Part shown: one piece after another, positions 25,663 through 34,623 of the stretch | Numbering within the stretch: the stretch's first letter is position 1 | Layout: each line of letters opens with the position of its first letter | Assembly: GCA_934394815.1 (NCBI GenBank) | Contig: CAKRRD010000032.1 | Span: 1 to 37,357, forward strand | Length of the DNA stretch: 37,357 nucleotides | Direction: 5' to 3' | DNA from: an uncultured Acetatifactor sp. | GTDB lineage: Bacteria > Bacillota > Clostridia > Lachnospirales > Lachnospiraceae | Translations under genes and position numbers: made by a program | Notes under the pieces: generated by a model | Told to the model about the DNA's origin: nothing | Seen by the model: only the letters and a program-made list of their open reading frames with translations | The model's database searches: none

Positions 25663-25681
25663 TGTAAGCGTTTTAAACGCT
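25663..25681. promoter_or_regulatory. cre-like palindrome between pyrC and pyrK
   Basis: TTGTAAGCGTTTTAA matches the catabolite-responsive element pattern WTGNAANCGNWNNCW at all but one fixed position, and AGCGTTT/AAACGCT (25667-25681) is a perfect 7+1+7 palindrome. An intra-operon position would act as a roadblock if bound by CcpA or another LacI-type protein. It could be fortuitous. Confidence 0.25.
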
Positions 25682-25695
25682 CTCCTGTCTGCACA

Positions 25696-26961
25696 CTACG
25701 CCTCGTATACAATCTTGCCGCCGCAAATGGTCTTCTTCACTTCGCCCTTTAAGTTCCAGCCGGTAAAGGGGGTATTGACCGCCTTGGACGCATAAGTCTC
25801 CGGAACGAAATCTGCCGCGGTGTCGATCAGTATCACATCCGCAGGACCTCCCTCCGCCAGATACCCGGCATCCAGATGATACATGGCCGCCGGATTGGTA
25901 CTCATCAGACGTAACAGCTGCTTCATGGTAAGATACCCCTGATCCACCAGTTCCGTAATGCCCAGCGCCAGAGAAGTCTCCAGTCCGGTAATGCCGCTGG
26001 GAGCTTCTGTGATAGGCTTGGCCTTCTCCTCTGCGGTGTGTGGCGCATGATCCGTAGCAATCATGTCGATGGTGCCGTCCACCAGTCCCCGGATTACGGC
26101 CTGCCGGTCCGCTTCCTCCCGTAAGGGCGGATTCATCTTCGCCAGCGTGCCGTATTTTATTACTGCATCCTCAGTCAGAGTGAAATGATGGGGGGTGGCT
26201 TCCGCATGGATATTGGAGCATCTCTTTTTCGCCTGACGCACCAGTTCCACCGCTTCCTTACTGCTGATATGCTGGATATCGATGCAGGCGCCTGTCTCCT
26301 CTGCCAGCTTCAGATCCCGCTCCACCAGGGCAATCTCCGCCTCTCTGGAGGAACCGCCGATCCCATAATATTCGCTGGCCTTTCCTCTGTTCACACCGTT
26401 GTTCTCGATATATTTCGGATCTTCCTCATGGAAGCTGATGGGCATGTCCAGTTCTGCGGAGATCTCCATGGCGCGGCGTACCAGTTCCGCATCCAACAGA
26501 GGCACACCGTCATCCGTAAATCCCACGGCTCCGGCCACTGCCAGCTTCCTCATATCCGTCAGCTGCTTTCCCTGCATGCCCATGGTCACATTGGCACAGG
26601 TGGTCACATGGATACCTGTCTTTGCTCCCTTGTCCAGAATATAATGGAGTGTCTCCTCGCTGTCCACCGTCGGCTTCGTATTGGCCATCAGCACCACTGT
26701 GGTCACGCCGCCTTTGGCCGCTGCCGCCGCACCGGTATCAATATCTTCCTTCGCTGTGAAACCGGGATCCCTGAAATGCACATGCACATCCACCAGTCCG
26801 GGAGCAATCAGCAGCCCCTCCGCGTTGATCCGGGTTACTTTTCCCTTAGGTTCGATATTCTCTGCAATCTTCACTATTTTGTCACCGTCGATCAGAAGGT
26901 CGAAATTGCCCTCTCTTCCCGACTTCGGATCGATCATATAACCATCCTGTATCAGTATCAT
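25696..26961 (-). CDS. pyrC: Dihydroorotase
   Basis: A class I amidohydrolase that cyclises carbamoyl-aspartate to dihydroorotate. The ATG at 26959-26961 (MILIQDGYMIDPKSG, GGAG six bases upstream) gives 421 residues, normal for this class; a longer frame would start upstream without a ribosome binding site. Zinc ligands His60 and His62 are in LVDVHVHFRDPG, further ligands in ISFHEE and IDIQHISSKE, and the catalytic Asp in IATDHAPH. It is the first gene of pyrC-pyrK-pyrD, with 57 bases to pyrK. Confidence 0.96.
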   Translation of the reverse strand: MILIQDGYMIDPKSGREGNFDLLIDGDKIVKIAENIEPKGKVTRINAEGLLIAPGLVDVHVHFRDPGFTAKEDIDTGAAAAAKGGVTTVVLMANTKPTVDSEETLHYILDKGAKTGIHVTTCANVTMGMQGKQLTDMRKLAVAGAVGFTDDGVPLLDAELVRRAMEISAELDMPISFHEEDPKYIENNGVNRGKASEYYGIGGSSREAEIALVERDLKLAEETGACIDIQHISSKEAVELVRQAKKRCSNIHAEATPHHFTLTEDAVIKYGTLAKMNPPLREEADRQAVIRGLVDGTIDMIATDHAPHTAEEKAKPITEAPSGITGLETSLALGITELVDQGYLTMKQLLRLMSTNPAAMYHLDAGYLAEGGPADVILIDTAADFVPETYASKAVNTPFTGWNLKGEVKKTICGGKIVYEA

Positions 26962-27016
26962 ATTGTCTCCGTTCCGGGCTGGCGCCCCTGCTTCCATGAC
27001 CTGTTTCTCGGAAAAG

Positions 27017-27038
27017 TTTACCATGTTTTCATGGAAAA
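27017..27038. promoter_or_regulatory. Inverted repeat in the pyrC divergent promoter region
   Basis: CCATG-TTTT-CATGG (27021-27034), flanked by T-rich and A-rich triplets, overlaps a possible minus-strand -10 element (GGTAAACT). It is about 55-75 bases before pyrC and 65 before the plus-strand gene at 27101. It may be an operator for either direction; nothing in the window identifies the binding protein. No PyrR-type attenuator was seen. Confidence 0.3.
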
Positions 27039-27100
27039 GAAAAGGGAGTTATAGTAAAATAATGGGGAAGAATTCTTGGGAAAAACGGAGGCCTCGCGGC

Positions 27101-27727
27101 ATGAAAACAAGAGAGGAAGCTTTAAAATACGGATTGTCTTTTCCGGATACTTACCTGGAAATGCCCTTCCACGATCCCAACTGGCAGCTGGTGCGGGTAA
27201 AGGGCAGCAGAAAAGCTTTTCTGTGGACTTATGAAAAAGACGGCTGTCTGAATCTCAATGTAAAAACGGATCCTGCCTGGCGGGATTTCTGGCGCAACAC
27301 CTTTCCCTCGGTCATCCCCGGTTACCATCTGAACAAGGAACACTGGAACACCATTATCTTAGACGGTTCCATCCCGGAGGAGGATATCCGGCGCATGATC
27401 GCGGAAAGCTATGATCTCGTCACCGACAGCCCCACGAAGCGGATCTACGAAGCCGTGAAAAAAATCCCGAAAGGCCGTGTCGCCACCTACGGGCAGGTCG
27501 CTGCCATGGCCGGGGAGCCAAAGATGGCAAGAGCAGTGGGCAATGCCCTGCATAAAAACCCGGATCCCGATCATATCCCCTGCTACCGCGTAGTCAATTC
27601 CAAAGGGGAGCTCTCCGGCGCTTTTGCTTTCGGCGGCGCCGATGAACAGGCGAACCGCCTCCGGGCCGATGGCATCGAGGTCACCGGCAATAAAGTAGAC
27701 CTGCAGAAATTCGGTATATCGCTGTAA
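27101..27727 (+). CDS. Fusion of MmcQ/YjbR domain with MGMT-like DNA-binding domain
   Basis: 208 residues from the ATG at 27101 (GGAGG nine bases upstream); the longer frame overlaps pyrC. Residues 1-105 are a YjbR/MmcQ domain (LSFPDTYLEMPFHDPNWQLVRV, KAFLWTYEKDGCLNLNVKTDP, GYHLNKEHWNTIILDGS). Residues 112-208 are the C-terminal half of O6-methylguanine methyltransferases: RVATYGQVAAMAG, Arg144 in ARAVGNALHKNP, and Cys161 in IPCYRVV. The acceptor cysteine is present but the motif histidine (PCHRV) is tyrosine. The N-terminal MGMT subdomain is replaced by YjbR. Roles could be alkyl transfer or damage recognition like ATL proteins; activity cannot be told from sequence. Confidence 0.9.
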   Translation: MKTREEALKYGLSFPDTYLEMPFHDPNWQLVRVKGSRKAFLWTYEKDGCLNLNVKTDPAWRDFWRNTFPSVIPGYHLNKEHWNTIILDGSIPEEDIRRMIAESYDLVTDSPTKRIYEAVKKIPKGRVATYGQVAAMAGEPKMARAVGNALHKNPDPDHIPCYRVVNSKGELSGAFAFGGADEQANRLRADGIEVTGNKVDLQKFGISL

Positions 27728-27835
27728 AACTTTTTTCATCGCAGCCTTTCGTCCATGGTACCGGAAACCGGCAAATTTCACCGATTCTGATCGATTTTTT
27801 ACCATATCAGCAAGGCAATACTACCGTGTAGAAAA

Positions 27836-27864
27836 TTGTGTTTTTTTACATAATATGGTAGAAT
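27836..27864 (+). promoter_or_regulatory. Promoter of the hydrogenase-chemoreceptor gene
   Basis: TTGTGT (27836-27841), a 17-base T-rich spacer and TAGAAT (27859-27864) lie 53 bases before the ATG at 27918. Confidence 0.5.
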
Positions 27865-27917
27865 ATTGAGAAAATAAATCGTTAATTTATGCCAACGCGC
27901 ATAAGGAGAGGTGAACC

Positions 27918-29834
27918 ATGGAATTAGTATATACCAACGATTCCTGCACGGGCTGCAACAAATGTGTGCGGTCCTGCCCTGTGCTCACTGCCAATATTGC
28001 GACCGAAGCCGGTAAAGTAATGGTTGACAGTGACAAATGTATTGCCTGCGGGGCCTGTTTTGATGCCTGCCCTCATCAGGCGAGAGATTTCTACGATGAT
28101 ACGGAAAAGTTTTTCGCGGATCTCGCCGGCGGGAAAAAGATCTCTGTGATCCTGGCTCCTGCCTTCCTGGCCAACTACCCCGGGGAATATCAGAAGGTTC
28201 TGGGGTACCTTAAGAAAAAAGGGGTAAATCACATCTGCAGTGTATCCTTCGGTGCGGATATCACCACCTGGGGGTACTTGAAGTACATTACGGAGCATAA
28301 CTTCACGGGTGGCATTTCCCAGCCCTGCCCCGCGGTAGTGACTTATGTGGAGAAGTATATTCCGGAACTGATCCCCCGGCTGGTGCCCGTCCACAGTCCC
28401 ATGATGTGTACCGCTATTTATATGAAGAAATACATGAATATCACGGACGAGATCGCTTTTATCAGTCCCTGCATTGCGAAGAAAATGGAGATCACCGATC
28501 CCAACTGCAGCGGTTATGTCTCCTATAATGTGACTTTTGACAAATTAATGAAAAAGATCGGCAGCGAGTACAACTCCTGCGCCCCCTACACGGATGAACT
28601 GGAATACGGTCTCGGTTCCCTCTATCCCATGCCCGGAGGCTTAAGAGAGAATGTCGAACATTTTCTGGGCAAGGAACAGGTCGTCCGTCAGGTAGAGGGC
28701 GAGCAGGAAGCTTACCACTACCTCAGAGAATATGCCGGACGGATCAAACAACACAAACAGGAGCCTTTCATGGTGGATATTCTGAACTGCTCCAGGGGCT
28801 GTGTCTACGGTACCGCCACCGAACCGGAGCGCAATACGGATGACGTCATGCTGACGCTGGCCAAAATGCGTAACTCCAAGCTGGAACAGAGCTCCGGCAA
28901 AAAGCCTTTCGGGAAAAAGAGCAAAAGTCCCTGGGCTGCGGACCAGACACCTGAACAGCGTCTGCAGAATCTGATGGCAGCTTTCTCCGGCCTGAAGCTG
29001 GACGACTTCATCCGCCACTATACCAATAAGGCGGTAACCATCAAGGAGCCTTCAGAGCAGCAGATCAAAGATATTTTCGACGGCATGAACAAGACCACCC
29101 GTGAGGAACAGCATCGCGACTGCGAATCCTGCGGTTATTCCACCTGTAAAAATATGGTGCGCGCCATTTACAACAATGTCAACGTCAAGGAGAACTGTGT
29201 CCACTATGTCCGTAGCCTTGCCGAGGAAGAGACCCGAACCATCGCCCATCTGCGGGAGCAGGAAAAGGCGGAGCAGGAACTCCATCAACAGAAGCTGGCG
29301 GATATCACGGAGCGTTTCGTGACCTTAAGTGACAACATCAGCGAACTGAATACCGCCAATGAAGCCTCCGCTAACGAGGCCACCACACTGGCACAGCACA
29401 TTCAGTCCATTTCCAATCTGTGCAATGAACTGAATGAGTCTCTTGGCACGATCTCCGCCTTTATCAACGTGTACAAGCAGAGCAATGCGGATATTTCCTC
29501 CATTGCCGGTCAGACCAACCTTCTGTCACTGAATGCCTCCATTGAGGCTGCCCGCGCCGGAGAACACGGCCGCGGATTTGCTGTCGTGGCAGAAGAGATA
29601 AGGCAGTTGTCCGATTCCACCAAAGATCTGCTGTCGCAGAATAATGACAAAGCAGAGGCGATTCTGCCCAAGGTGGCGGGAAGCATGAGTTCCATTGAGG
29701 AACTGGTGAATCGTATGAATGAAATGACGGAAAAGGTGGCAACGATTGCTGCCAATACCGAGGAAATCTCCTCCCAGACTACTTTTGTCCAGGAGATGAC
29801 CAATACCTTACGGGATGATGTAAAGGCGCTGTAA
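27918..29834 (+). CDS. Soluble sensory [FeFe]-hydrogenase/methyl-accepting chemotaxis fusion
   Basis: 638 residues, AAGGAG upstream. Residues 1-60 carry two [4Fe-4S] motifs (Cys10, 13, 16, 20; Cys41, 44, 47, 51). Residues 75-320 are an Fe-hydrogenase large-subunit C-terminal domain with all four H-cluster cysteines in place: Cys137 (SQPCPAV), Cys185 (SPCIAKKME), Cys291 and Cys295 (NCSRGCVYG). The proton-transfer cysteine just before the first ligand is Pro136, and two cluster-pocket methionines are Ser183 and Leu289, which fits a sensor rather than a turnover enzyme. Residues 400-427 are an Fes-type [4Fe-4S] motif (Cys402, 405, 410, 427). A coiled coil leads into an MCP signalling domain ([28 protein letters not shown], 538-565). 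There are no membrane helices. The likely role is cytoplasmic H2 or redox sensing passed to CheA. Confidence 0.93.
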   Translation: MELVYTNDSCTGCNKCVRSCPVLTANIATEAGKVMVDSDKCIACGACFDACPHQARDFYDDTEKFFADLAGGKKISVILAPAFLANYPGEYQKVLGYLKKKGVNHICSVSFGADITTWGYLKYITEHNFTGGISQPCPAVVTYVEKYIPELIPRLVPVHSPMMCTAIYMKKYMNITDEIAFISPCIAKKMEITDPNCSGYVSYNVTFDKLMKKIGSEYNSCAPYTDELEYGLGSLYPMPGGLRENVEHFLGKEQVVRQVEGEQEAYHYLREYAGRIKQHKQEPFMVDILNCSRGCVYGTATEPERNTDDVMLTLAKMRNSKLEQSSGKKPFGKKSKSPWAADQTPEQRLQNLMAAFSGLKLDDFIRHYTNKAVTIKEPSEQQIKDIFDGMNKTTREEQHRDCESCGYSTCKNMVRAIYNNVNVKENCVHYVRSLAEEETRTIAHLREQEKAEQELHQQKLADITERFVTLSDNISELNTANEASANEATTLAQHIQSISNLCNELNESLGTISAFINVYKQSNADISSIAGQTNLLSLNASIEAARAGEHGRGFAVVAEEIRQLSDSTKDLLSQNNDKAEAILPKVAGSMSSIEELVNRMNEMTEKVATIAANTEEISSQTTFVQEMTNTLRDDVKAL

Positions 29835-29852
29835 TATTTACTAACGGATACG

Positions 29853-29889
29853 CAAAAGCCTCCGGCAGAGTTTCTGTCGAAGGCTTTTG
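29853..29889 (+). terminator. Terminator after the hydrogenase-chemoreceptor gene
   Basis: CAAAAGCCT (29853-29861) pairs with AGGCTTTTG (29881-29889) around an inner CGGCAGA/TCTGTCG stem. A T-rich stretch follows. It lies between convergent genes. Confidence 0.75.
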
Positions 29890-29903
29890 TATTTGAACTT
29901 TTC

Positions 29904-30701
29904 TTATTTTCTCTTCTCAATCTGGGAACGGATATCGTCCTCCAGAATATGTTCCACATCCTTTGCCTCTTTGCGGATGTTCTGCAGATTGTTACGAATC
30001 TCCTGTTCCTCTTTCGCAATCTCGGGATGTTCTTCCTTCTCTTCTTTAATAAACATACACAGGAAGCTGATCAGCAAAATGATGCAGGAGATCCAGATGG
30101 TCTTCGCTCCTATGTAACCGATCAGATGCCCGCCCAGCGCCGCACCAATGGCAAACAGAAAAATGATGCCAAAATAATTGCCGGACCTTCGCAATATCTT
30201 TTTATCCTTCGTCTTCCCGTATGCACACAAGGATTCCATGCCGCTGCGCAGATTGCCGATACACATGGTACTGGCAAAGGCATAGCCGTTCACCTTGCGG
30301 AAAGCCTGTACCTGCATGGCGCAGGCAAAAGATACCATGGCATTTGCCAGCAGATCCATCTCGTTCGGGAAGAATCCCACCGCAAACAACAGCAAGATCT
30401 CTATGGCAAGTACCAGCTGCCGCCAGTGAATCCTCTGGGCCTTCCGGTATCGCATATGAATGCACTCTGCTACCGCCACACCCAGAGCAAAGAACAATAG
30501 CGGAGAAAAATAGCGAAGCGCCGCCGACCAGTTCCGGTCCACCAGATTCTGACTCAGTAATACAATATTACCGGTCTGGGCATTGGCAAACACTTTTCCG
30601 CGATACATATAAGTATAAGCATCCTGCAGACCACCGGAGACTGACAGGATTCCGGCGATCAGAAATGACTCTGACATTTGTCCGTGTAATTTGCGCTGCA
30701 T
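29904..30701 (-). CDS. YoaK family (DUF1275) membrane protein
   Basis: 265 residues with about six hydrophobic segments. The opening matches DUF1275: FLIAGILSVSGGLQDAYTYMYRGKVFANAQTGNIVLLSQNL, with the G-G-x-x-D-A and A-x-x-T-G-N motifs. FRKVNGYAFASTMCIGNLRSGMESL is the second conserved block. The last 55 residues are a charged helical tail (EEKEEHPEIAKEEQEIRNNL). The family is widespread and its transport function, if any, is not established. The gene lies 70 bases downstream of pyrI on the same strand without an obvious terminator between, so some readthrough is possible. Confidence 0.88.
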   Translation of the reverse strand: MQRKLHGQMSESFLIAGILSVSGGLQDAYTYMYRGKVFANAQTGNIVLLSQNLVDRNWSAALRYFSPLLFFALGVAVAECIHMRYRKAQRIHWRQLVLAIEILLLFAVGFFPNEMDLLANAMVSFACAMQVQAFRKVNGYAFASTMCIGNLRSGMESLCAYGKTKDKKILRRSGNYFGIIFLFAIGAALGGHLIGYIGAKTIWISCIILLISFLCMFIKEEKEEHPEIAKEEQEIRNNLQNIRKEAKDVEHILEDDIRSQIEKRK

Positions 30702-30771
30702 ATAAATACCTATGCCTTTCCGTAACCTGCAAGTTTTCAGGTACTAATGTACTTTGTGCTTCCGTACACTT

Positions 30772-31197
30772 TTATCTCCCCACAGGCATCTCCTGATTAC
30801 AGTATAAACAACGATATCTTCCGGAAGGTGACAATTCAAATATGTAGTCACAGTTCGTCTCTATGCTGGTAATGCAGCGGGGATTTTTACATTTTATCAC
30901 ATTTACCAGTCTTTGTGGAGGAACCGGGTGATACTTTTTTACGACCTTTCCATCCCGGATCACGATCAGGGTGATCTGACCGTCCAGATATCCCAGAATA
31001 TCCAGCCGTTCCGGCAGAGTCTCCCCCTCAATCTTGATCAGATCCTTGCAGCCGTATTTCTGACTTTTTACCGATTGTAATAAGGCTACGGACTGGGTCT
31101 TGGACTCCAGCTCCAGCAGTCTGTAAATGTCCATTCCCTTTCCTGCGGGAATGTGATCGATCACGACACCGTTCTGAATGGATTCTACGTTTAACAT
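30772..31197 (-). CDS. pyrI: Aspartate carbamoyltransferase regulatory subunit
   Basis: A 141-residue regulatory chain of ATCase that binds CTP/ATP and holds catalytic trimers together. The N-terminal allosteric domain (residues 1-95) has [16 protein letters not shown]. The zinc domain has Cys103, Cys108, Cys130 and Cys133 ([18 protein letters not shown]). Its ATG lies inside the end of pyrB (7-base overlap), so the two are coupled. Its presence means this organism has the allosteric (class B) ATCase rather than the bare catalytic trimer of Bacillus. Confidence 0.96.
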   Translation of the reverse strand: MLNVESIQNGVVIDHIPAGKGMDIYRLLELESKTQSVALLQSVKSQKYGCKDLIKIEGETLPERLDILGYLDGQITLIVIRDGKVVKKYHPVPPQRLVNVIKCKNPRCITSIETNCDYIFELSPSGRYRCLYCNQEMPVGR

Positions 31198-32138
31198 ACC
31201 AGCACCTTCTTTCCCGTTACCGGATCCGTAAGGTCTAACAGACTTAAGATCAATGCCATACGGATAAATTTACCGTTCAATACCTGCTGAAAATACGCAG
31301 CTCTCGGATCTGCATCCACTTCCGGTGCGATCTCGTCCACTCTGGGCAGCGGATGCAGAACCGGCATGTCCGCTTTGGCCAGATTCAGTTTCTCCTGATC
31401 CAGAACATAAATATCTTTCAACCGGATATAATCTTCCTCGTTGAAAAAACGTTCCTTCTGGACTCTGGTCATGTAGAGCACGTCCAGTTCGGGCAGTGTC
31501 TCCTCCAGACTGGTCACCTCATGCCAGGGAGCCTTCGCGGGTTTCAGAGTATCTTCGATCAGGTACTCCGGAACCTTCAGTTCCTCCGGGGAGATAAAAT
31601 AAAATTCATTGCCCGGATAGCGTACCAGACTGTTTACCAGCGAGTGTACGGTCCTGCCGAATTTCAGGTCACCGCAGAAACCGATCTTCAGATGATCCAG
31701 ATGACCCTTGCGCTGTCTTATGGTCAGCAGATCGATCATGGTCTGGGTCGGATGGTTATGCCCGCCGTCTCCGGCATTGATCACCGGGATCCGGGAATAC
31801 ATGGAAGCCCGAAGCGGTGCTCCTTCCTTGGGGTGCCTCATGGCGATGATGTCCGCATAACAGCTGACTACCCGTGCAGTATCTGCCACGGTCTCGCCCT
31901 TGGTGGCACTGCACTGCTCCACACCGGCGAATCCCAACGTCCTGCCGCCTAGATTCAGCATGGCAGTCTCAAAAGAAAGCCGGGTCCGGGTGCTGGGCTC
32001 ATAAAATAAGGTTGCCAGTATTTTTCCGTCTGCACAATGAGCATATGCAGCGGGGTCGGCAGCGATCCGGTCCGCCAGGTCTAAGATCTCCTGCGTTTCC
32101 GCTACCGACAGGTCCAGTGAATCAATCAAATGTCGCAT
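31191..32138 (-). CDS. pyrB: Aspartate carbamoyltransferase catalytic subunit
   Basis: 315 residues; condenses carbamoyl phosphate and aspartate, the committed step of pyrimidine synthesis. The carbamoyl-phosphate motif is [13 protein letters not shown] (residues 45-57, with Ser49-Thr50-Arg51-Thr52-Arg53). The aspartate-binding region includes [15 protein letters not shown] near the C-terminus, and [15 protein letters not shown] is conserved in the middle. AGGAG precedes the ATG at 32136-32138. It is apart from pyrCKD and is read divergently from a LysR gene 101 bases away. Confidence 0.97.
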   Translation of the reverse strand: MRHLIDSLDLSVAETQEILDLADRIAADPAAYAHCADGKILATLFYEPSTRTRLSFETAMLNLGGRTLGFAGVEQCSATKGETVADTARVVSCYADIIAMRHPKEGAPLRASMYSRIPVINAGDGGHNHPTQTMIDLLTIRQRKGHLDHLKIGFCGDLKFGRTVHSLVNSLVRYPGNEFYFISPEELKVPEYLIEDTLKPAKAPWHEVTSLEETLPELDVLYMTRVQKERFFNEEDYIRLKDIYVLDQEKLNLAKADMPVLHPLPRVDEIAPEVDADPRAAYFQQVLNGKFIRMALILSLLDLTDPVTGKKVLVC

Positions 32139-32175
32139 AACCTTTTCTCCTCTGTTTACTTTTTTTCAACCGCGT

Positions 32176-32204
32176 ATTATACTATATCTGGACAGATACT
32201 AAAA
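32176..32204 (-). promoter_or_regulatory. pyrB promoter with inverted repeat in the spacer
   Basis: Minus-strand TATAAT at 32176-32181 with a weak TTTTAG 17 bases upstream (32199-32204). The whole spacer is occupied by TATCTG-GA-CAGATA (32185-32198), a perfect inverted repeat. A regulator bound there, for example the divergent LysR protein, would block or remodel the promoter. The poor -35 fits dependence on an activator. Confidence 0.5.
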
Positions 32205-32239
32205 ATATATAGTTTATATGCGAGGCATATTATTTTTAT

Positions 32240-33187
32240 ATGAATATCAATTTTGAATACTATAGAATCTTTTATTATGTTGCAAAATATGAAAATATCA
32301 CCAAGGCCGCCATGGTCTTAAAAAGCAGCCAGCCCAATGTGACCCGTATCATTCATCTGCTGGAGGATCAGCTGGACTGCCGTCTTTTTCTCCGGGAGCC
32401 GCGAGGCTTAAAACTGACCGAGGAGGGAAAGCGTCTCTATGCCCATGTGGCTATTGCCTGTCAGCATCTGTTGGATGCGGAGGCGGAACTGTGCCGGGAT
32501 AAGAACGTATGCAGCGGCACCATCGAACTGGGCGTCACCGAGACTGCCCTGCATTTATTCCTGCTGCAGCATCTGCATGATTTTCAGCACAGTTATCCGG
32601 AGATCAAAATACGCATCCAGAACAATGCCACTCCGGAGATTCTGAAAGCATTGCAAAACGGCCGTCTGGATCTGGCTGTTGTGACAACTCCTTTTGAGCT
32701 CCATGATACTCTGGCCTGCGAGGATCTGATGACTTTCCGGGAGGTTCCCGCCGGTGGTCCCGACTATGCCGCACTTTCCGGCTGCCCCATGACATTGAAA
32801 GAGTTCCGGCTCCATTCCATCATCGGTCTGGGCTACGGCACCGCCAGTTATGAATATTACCGGAAAGTATTTATCGGACAGCATCTGGACTATGAACCCG
32901 CCATGGAAGTAGCCACCGCCGATCTGGTCATTCCGCTGCTCCAGAACAACCTTGGGGTGGGGTTTGTACCGGAGCCTCTGGCCGCTCCCTTTTTTGAAAA
33001 CGGCAGTCTCGTTCCTCTGACACTTGAGGTACCGCTGCCGCCCCGTGAAGTGAAAATGCTGTGGGACAAAAGCCGTAGTCAGAGTAAGGCTGCCACTACC
33101 TTCTGCAATTACCTGCGGGAGATCTGTCATCGTAACCTGCCGATTCCGGATCCTGAAAAGATTTCCGTTACTGACAACAGATTTTGA
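32240..33187 (+). CDS. LysR family transcriptional regulator
   Basis: 315 residues. An N-terminal winged helix-turn-helix (residues 1-60: FEYYRIFYYVAKYENITKAAMVLKSSQPNVTRIIHLLEDQLDCRLFLR) is followed by a LysR substrate-binding domain from about residue 90 (SGTIELGVTETALHLFLLQHL; NGRLDLAVVTTPFEL). No strong ribosome binding site precedes the ATG (GAGG is 14 bases away), so expression may be low. It is divergent from pyrB across 101 bases, the usual arrangement for a LysR regulator and its target. The effector is unknown and control of pyrB is inferred only from position. Confidence 0.93.
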   Translation: MNINFEYYRIFYYVAKYENITKAAMVLKSSQPNVTRIIHLLEDQLDCRLFLREPRGLKLTEEGKRLYAHVAIACQHLLDAEAELCRDKNVCSGTIELGVTETALHLFLLQHLHDFQHSYPEIKIRIQNNATPEILKALQNGRLDLAVVTTPFELHDTLACEDLMTFREVPAGGPDYAALSGCPMTLKEFRLHSIIGLGYGTASYEYYRKVFIGQHLDYEPAMEVATADLVIPLLQNNLGVGFVPEPLAAPFFENGSLVPLTLEVPLPPREVKMLWDKSRSQSKAATTFCNYLREICHRNLPIPDPEKISVTDNRF

Positions 33188-33250
33188 CCTGTTAACTTTG
33201 CTGGCGCCGTCCTCTCTGGAGATCCCTATGGATCTGTAAAGGACATACGT

Positions 33251-33676
33251 TTAATCGTAGAGCACGGTTTTATCCAGAAGTTCTGTTTTTAACACAATGT
33301 AAGGCGTGGAGGGTTTCCCTGCGCCTTCCTTTTGTCCGGTGATATCCGGGCCTAAGAGGCTGGTGCTGACATGAATGGCATCGTCTGTCAGATACAGGGC
33401 ATCCACTGCAATGCTATAGCCACCGCTCTTCTGTTCGCCGTAGCCGATACTAATATAGAGATTCCGGTTATCGCTGTAGGTCAGTTGAAAGGGTTCCGCT
33501 CCTTTTTCGGCAATCACCGTCTTTAATTCCTCCGGGATCTTTTCTTCACTGAGCACTGTAAAATCCAGATCCCGGAGTTTCACATTCTCTTCCGAAAGCA
33601 GACCGCAGCCCGTGAGCAGCAATGCTCCCAACACTGCGGTTATTATAATTTTCCACTGTCCCCATTTACTTTTCAT
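33251..33676 (-). CDS. PrcB-domain lipoprotein
   Basis: A 141-residue lipoprotein: WKIIITAVLGALLLTGC puts the lipid on Cys24. The rest matches the PrcB C-terminal domain: EELKTVIAEKGAEPFQLTYSDNRNLYISIGYGEQKSGGYSIAVDAL and PSTPYIVLKTEL. PrcB was named for a subunit of the Treponema dentilisin protease complex; most homologues are small lipoproteins of unknown role. It converges with lysR and has no protease gene beside it, so a protease partner is not supported here. Confidence 0.78.
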   Translation of the reverse strand: MKSKWGQWKIIITAVLGALLLTGCGLLSEENVKLRDLDFTVLSEEKIPEELKTVIAEKGAEPFQLTYSDNRNLYISIGYGEQKSGGYSIAVDALYLTDDAIHVSTSLLGPDITGQKEGAGKPSTPYIVLKTELLDKTVLYD

Positions 33677-33793
33677 CCGTCATCCACCGTTACGACTTCT
33701 TTACTCATATTTATGTGGAAAATGCAGAAATATACTCGTTGTTCCCCTCCCATCTCATTAATTTTCATCCTTTTCTCCTGCACGGATGTGCGT

Positions 33794-33799
33794 TATAAT
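33794..33799 (+). promoter_or_regulatory. -10 element of azlCD
   Basis: TATAAT lies 50 bases before azlC, with TTTTCT 17 bases upstream as a weak -35 (33771-33776). Confidence 0.45.
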
Positions 33800-33849
33800 A
33801 GGAGATGTGCGTCAAAAGGCGCCTTACAGAAAGATGAGGAATCAAGATT

Positions 33850-34623
33850 ATGAATGATAAATTCAGCAGGAAAGTCTTCTGCGACGGTATGCGGGACGGC
33901 TTTCCCATTGCTCTGGGATATTTCGCGGTATCGTTCTCTCTGGGAATCGCTGCAAGGCATGCGGGCTTTACTCCCATGCAGGGTTTTCTGGCAAGCTTGT
34001 TAAACAATGCTTCCGCCGGAGAATATGCAGCATTTACGCTGGTAGCGGCACAGGCCTCTTATCTGGAGGTAGCGATCATAACTCTGATCGCCAATGCCAG
34101 ATATCTGCTTATGAGTTGTGCACTGGCCCAGAAGTTTTCTCCGAACACTCCTTTTTTCCACCGCCTGATCATCGCCTATGATGTCACGGACGAGCTGTTC
34201 GGCATTACCATTGCCAGACCCGGTATCCTGAATCCCTATTATACTTACGGTGCGATCCTGCTGGCCGCCCCGGCCTGGGCCGGAGGAACCGCCTGCGGCA
34301 TCATTGCCGGCAATGCTCTGCCCCTTCGGGCTGTCAGTGCTCTGAGTGTTGCTTTATATGGTATGTTCCTGGCCATTATCATTCCGCCTGCCAGAAAAAG
34401 TAAGATCGTGGCAGCGCTGGTAGCCATCAGCTTCGCCCTGAGCTTTGCCTGTAACTATCTGCCCGGGATTTCTTCTCTGTCAGAAGGTACGAGAACTATC
34501 CTGCTGACCGTGATCATCTCCGGTACCGCAGCGATCCTGTTTCCGGTAAAACAGGATGTATCCGAAAACGCCGTTGAGAAAGCTGACGCTTCCGTGCAGA
34601 AAGGAGACAACGTAAATGAATAA
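33850..34623 (+). CDS. azlC: Branched-chain amino acid exporter subunit AzlC
   Basis: A 257-residue membrane protein. The opening DGMRDGFPIALGYFAVSFSLGIAARHAGFTPMQGFLASLLNNASAGEYAA is the AzlC/YgaZ signature, followed by about five further hydrophobic stretches. AzlCD (YgaZH) exports valine and other branched-chain amino acids, and gives azaleucine resistance in Bacillus. The C-terminal 25 residues are charged and cytoplasmic. GAGGAA lies ten bases before the ATG. It overlaps azlD by eight bases, so both subunits are made together. Confidence 0.92.
   Translation: MNDKFSRKVFCDGMRDGFPIALGYFAVSFSLGIAARHAGFTPMQGFLASLLNNASAGEYAAFTLVAAQASYLEVAIITLIANARYLLMSCALAQKFSPNTPFFHRLIIAYDVTDELFGITIARPGILNPYYTYGAILLAAPAWAGGTACGIIAGNALPLRAVSALSVALYGMFLAIIIPPARKSKIVAALVAISFALSFACNYLPGISSLSEGTRTILLTVIISGTAAILFPVKQDVSENAVEKADASVQKGDNVNE

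Noticed and set aside
26185..27054. 289-residue plus-strand open frame
   Set aside because: It is antisense to pyrC, and its composition mirrors the reverse of conserved dihydroorotase blocks.
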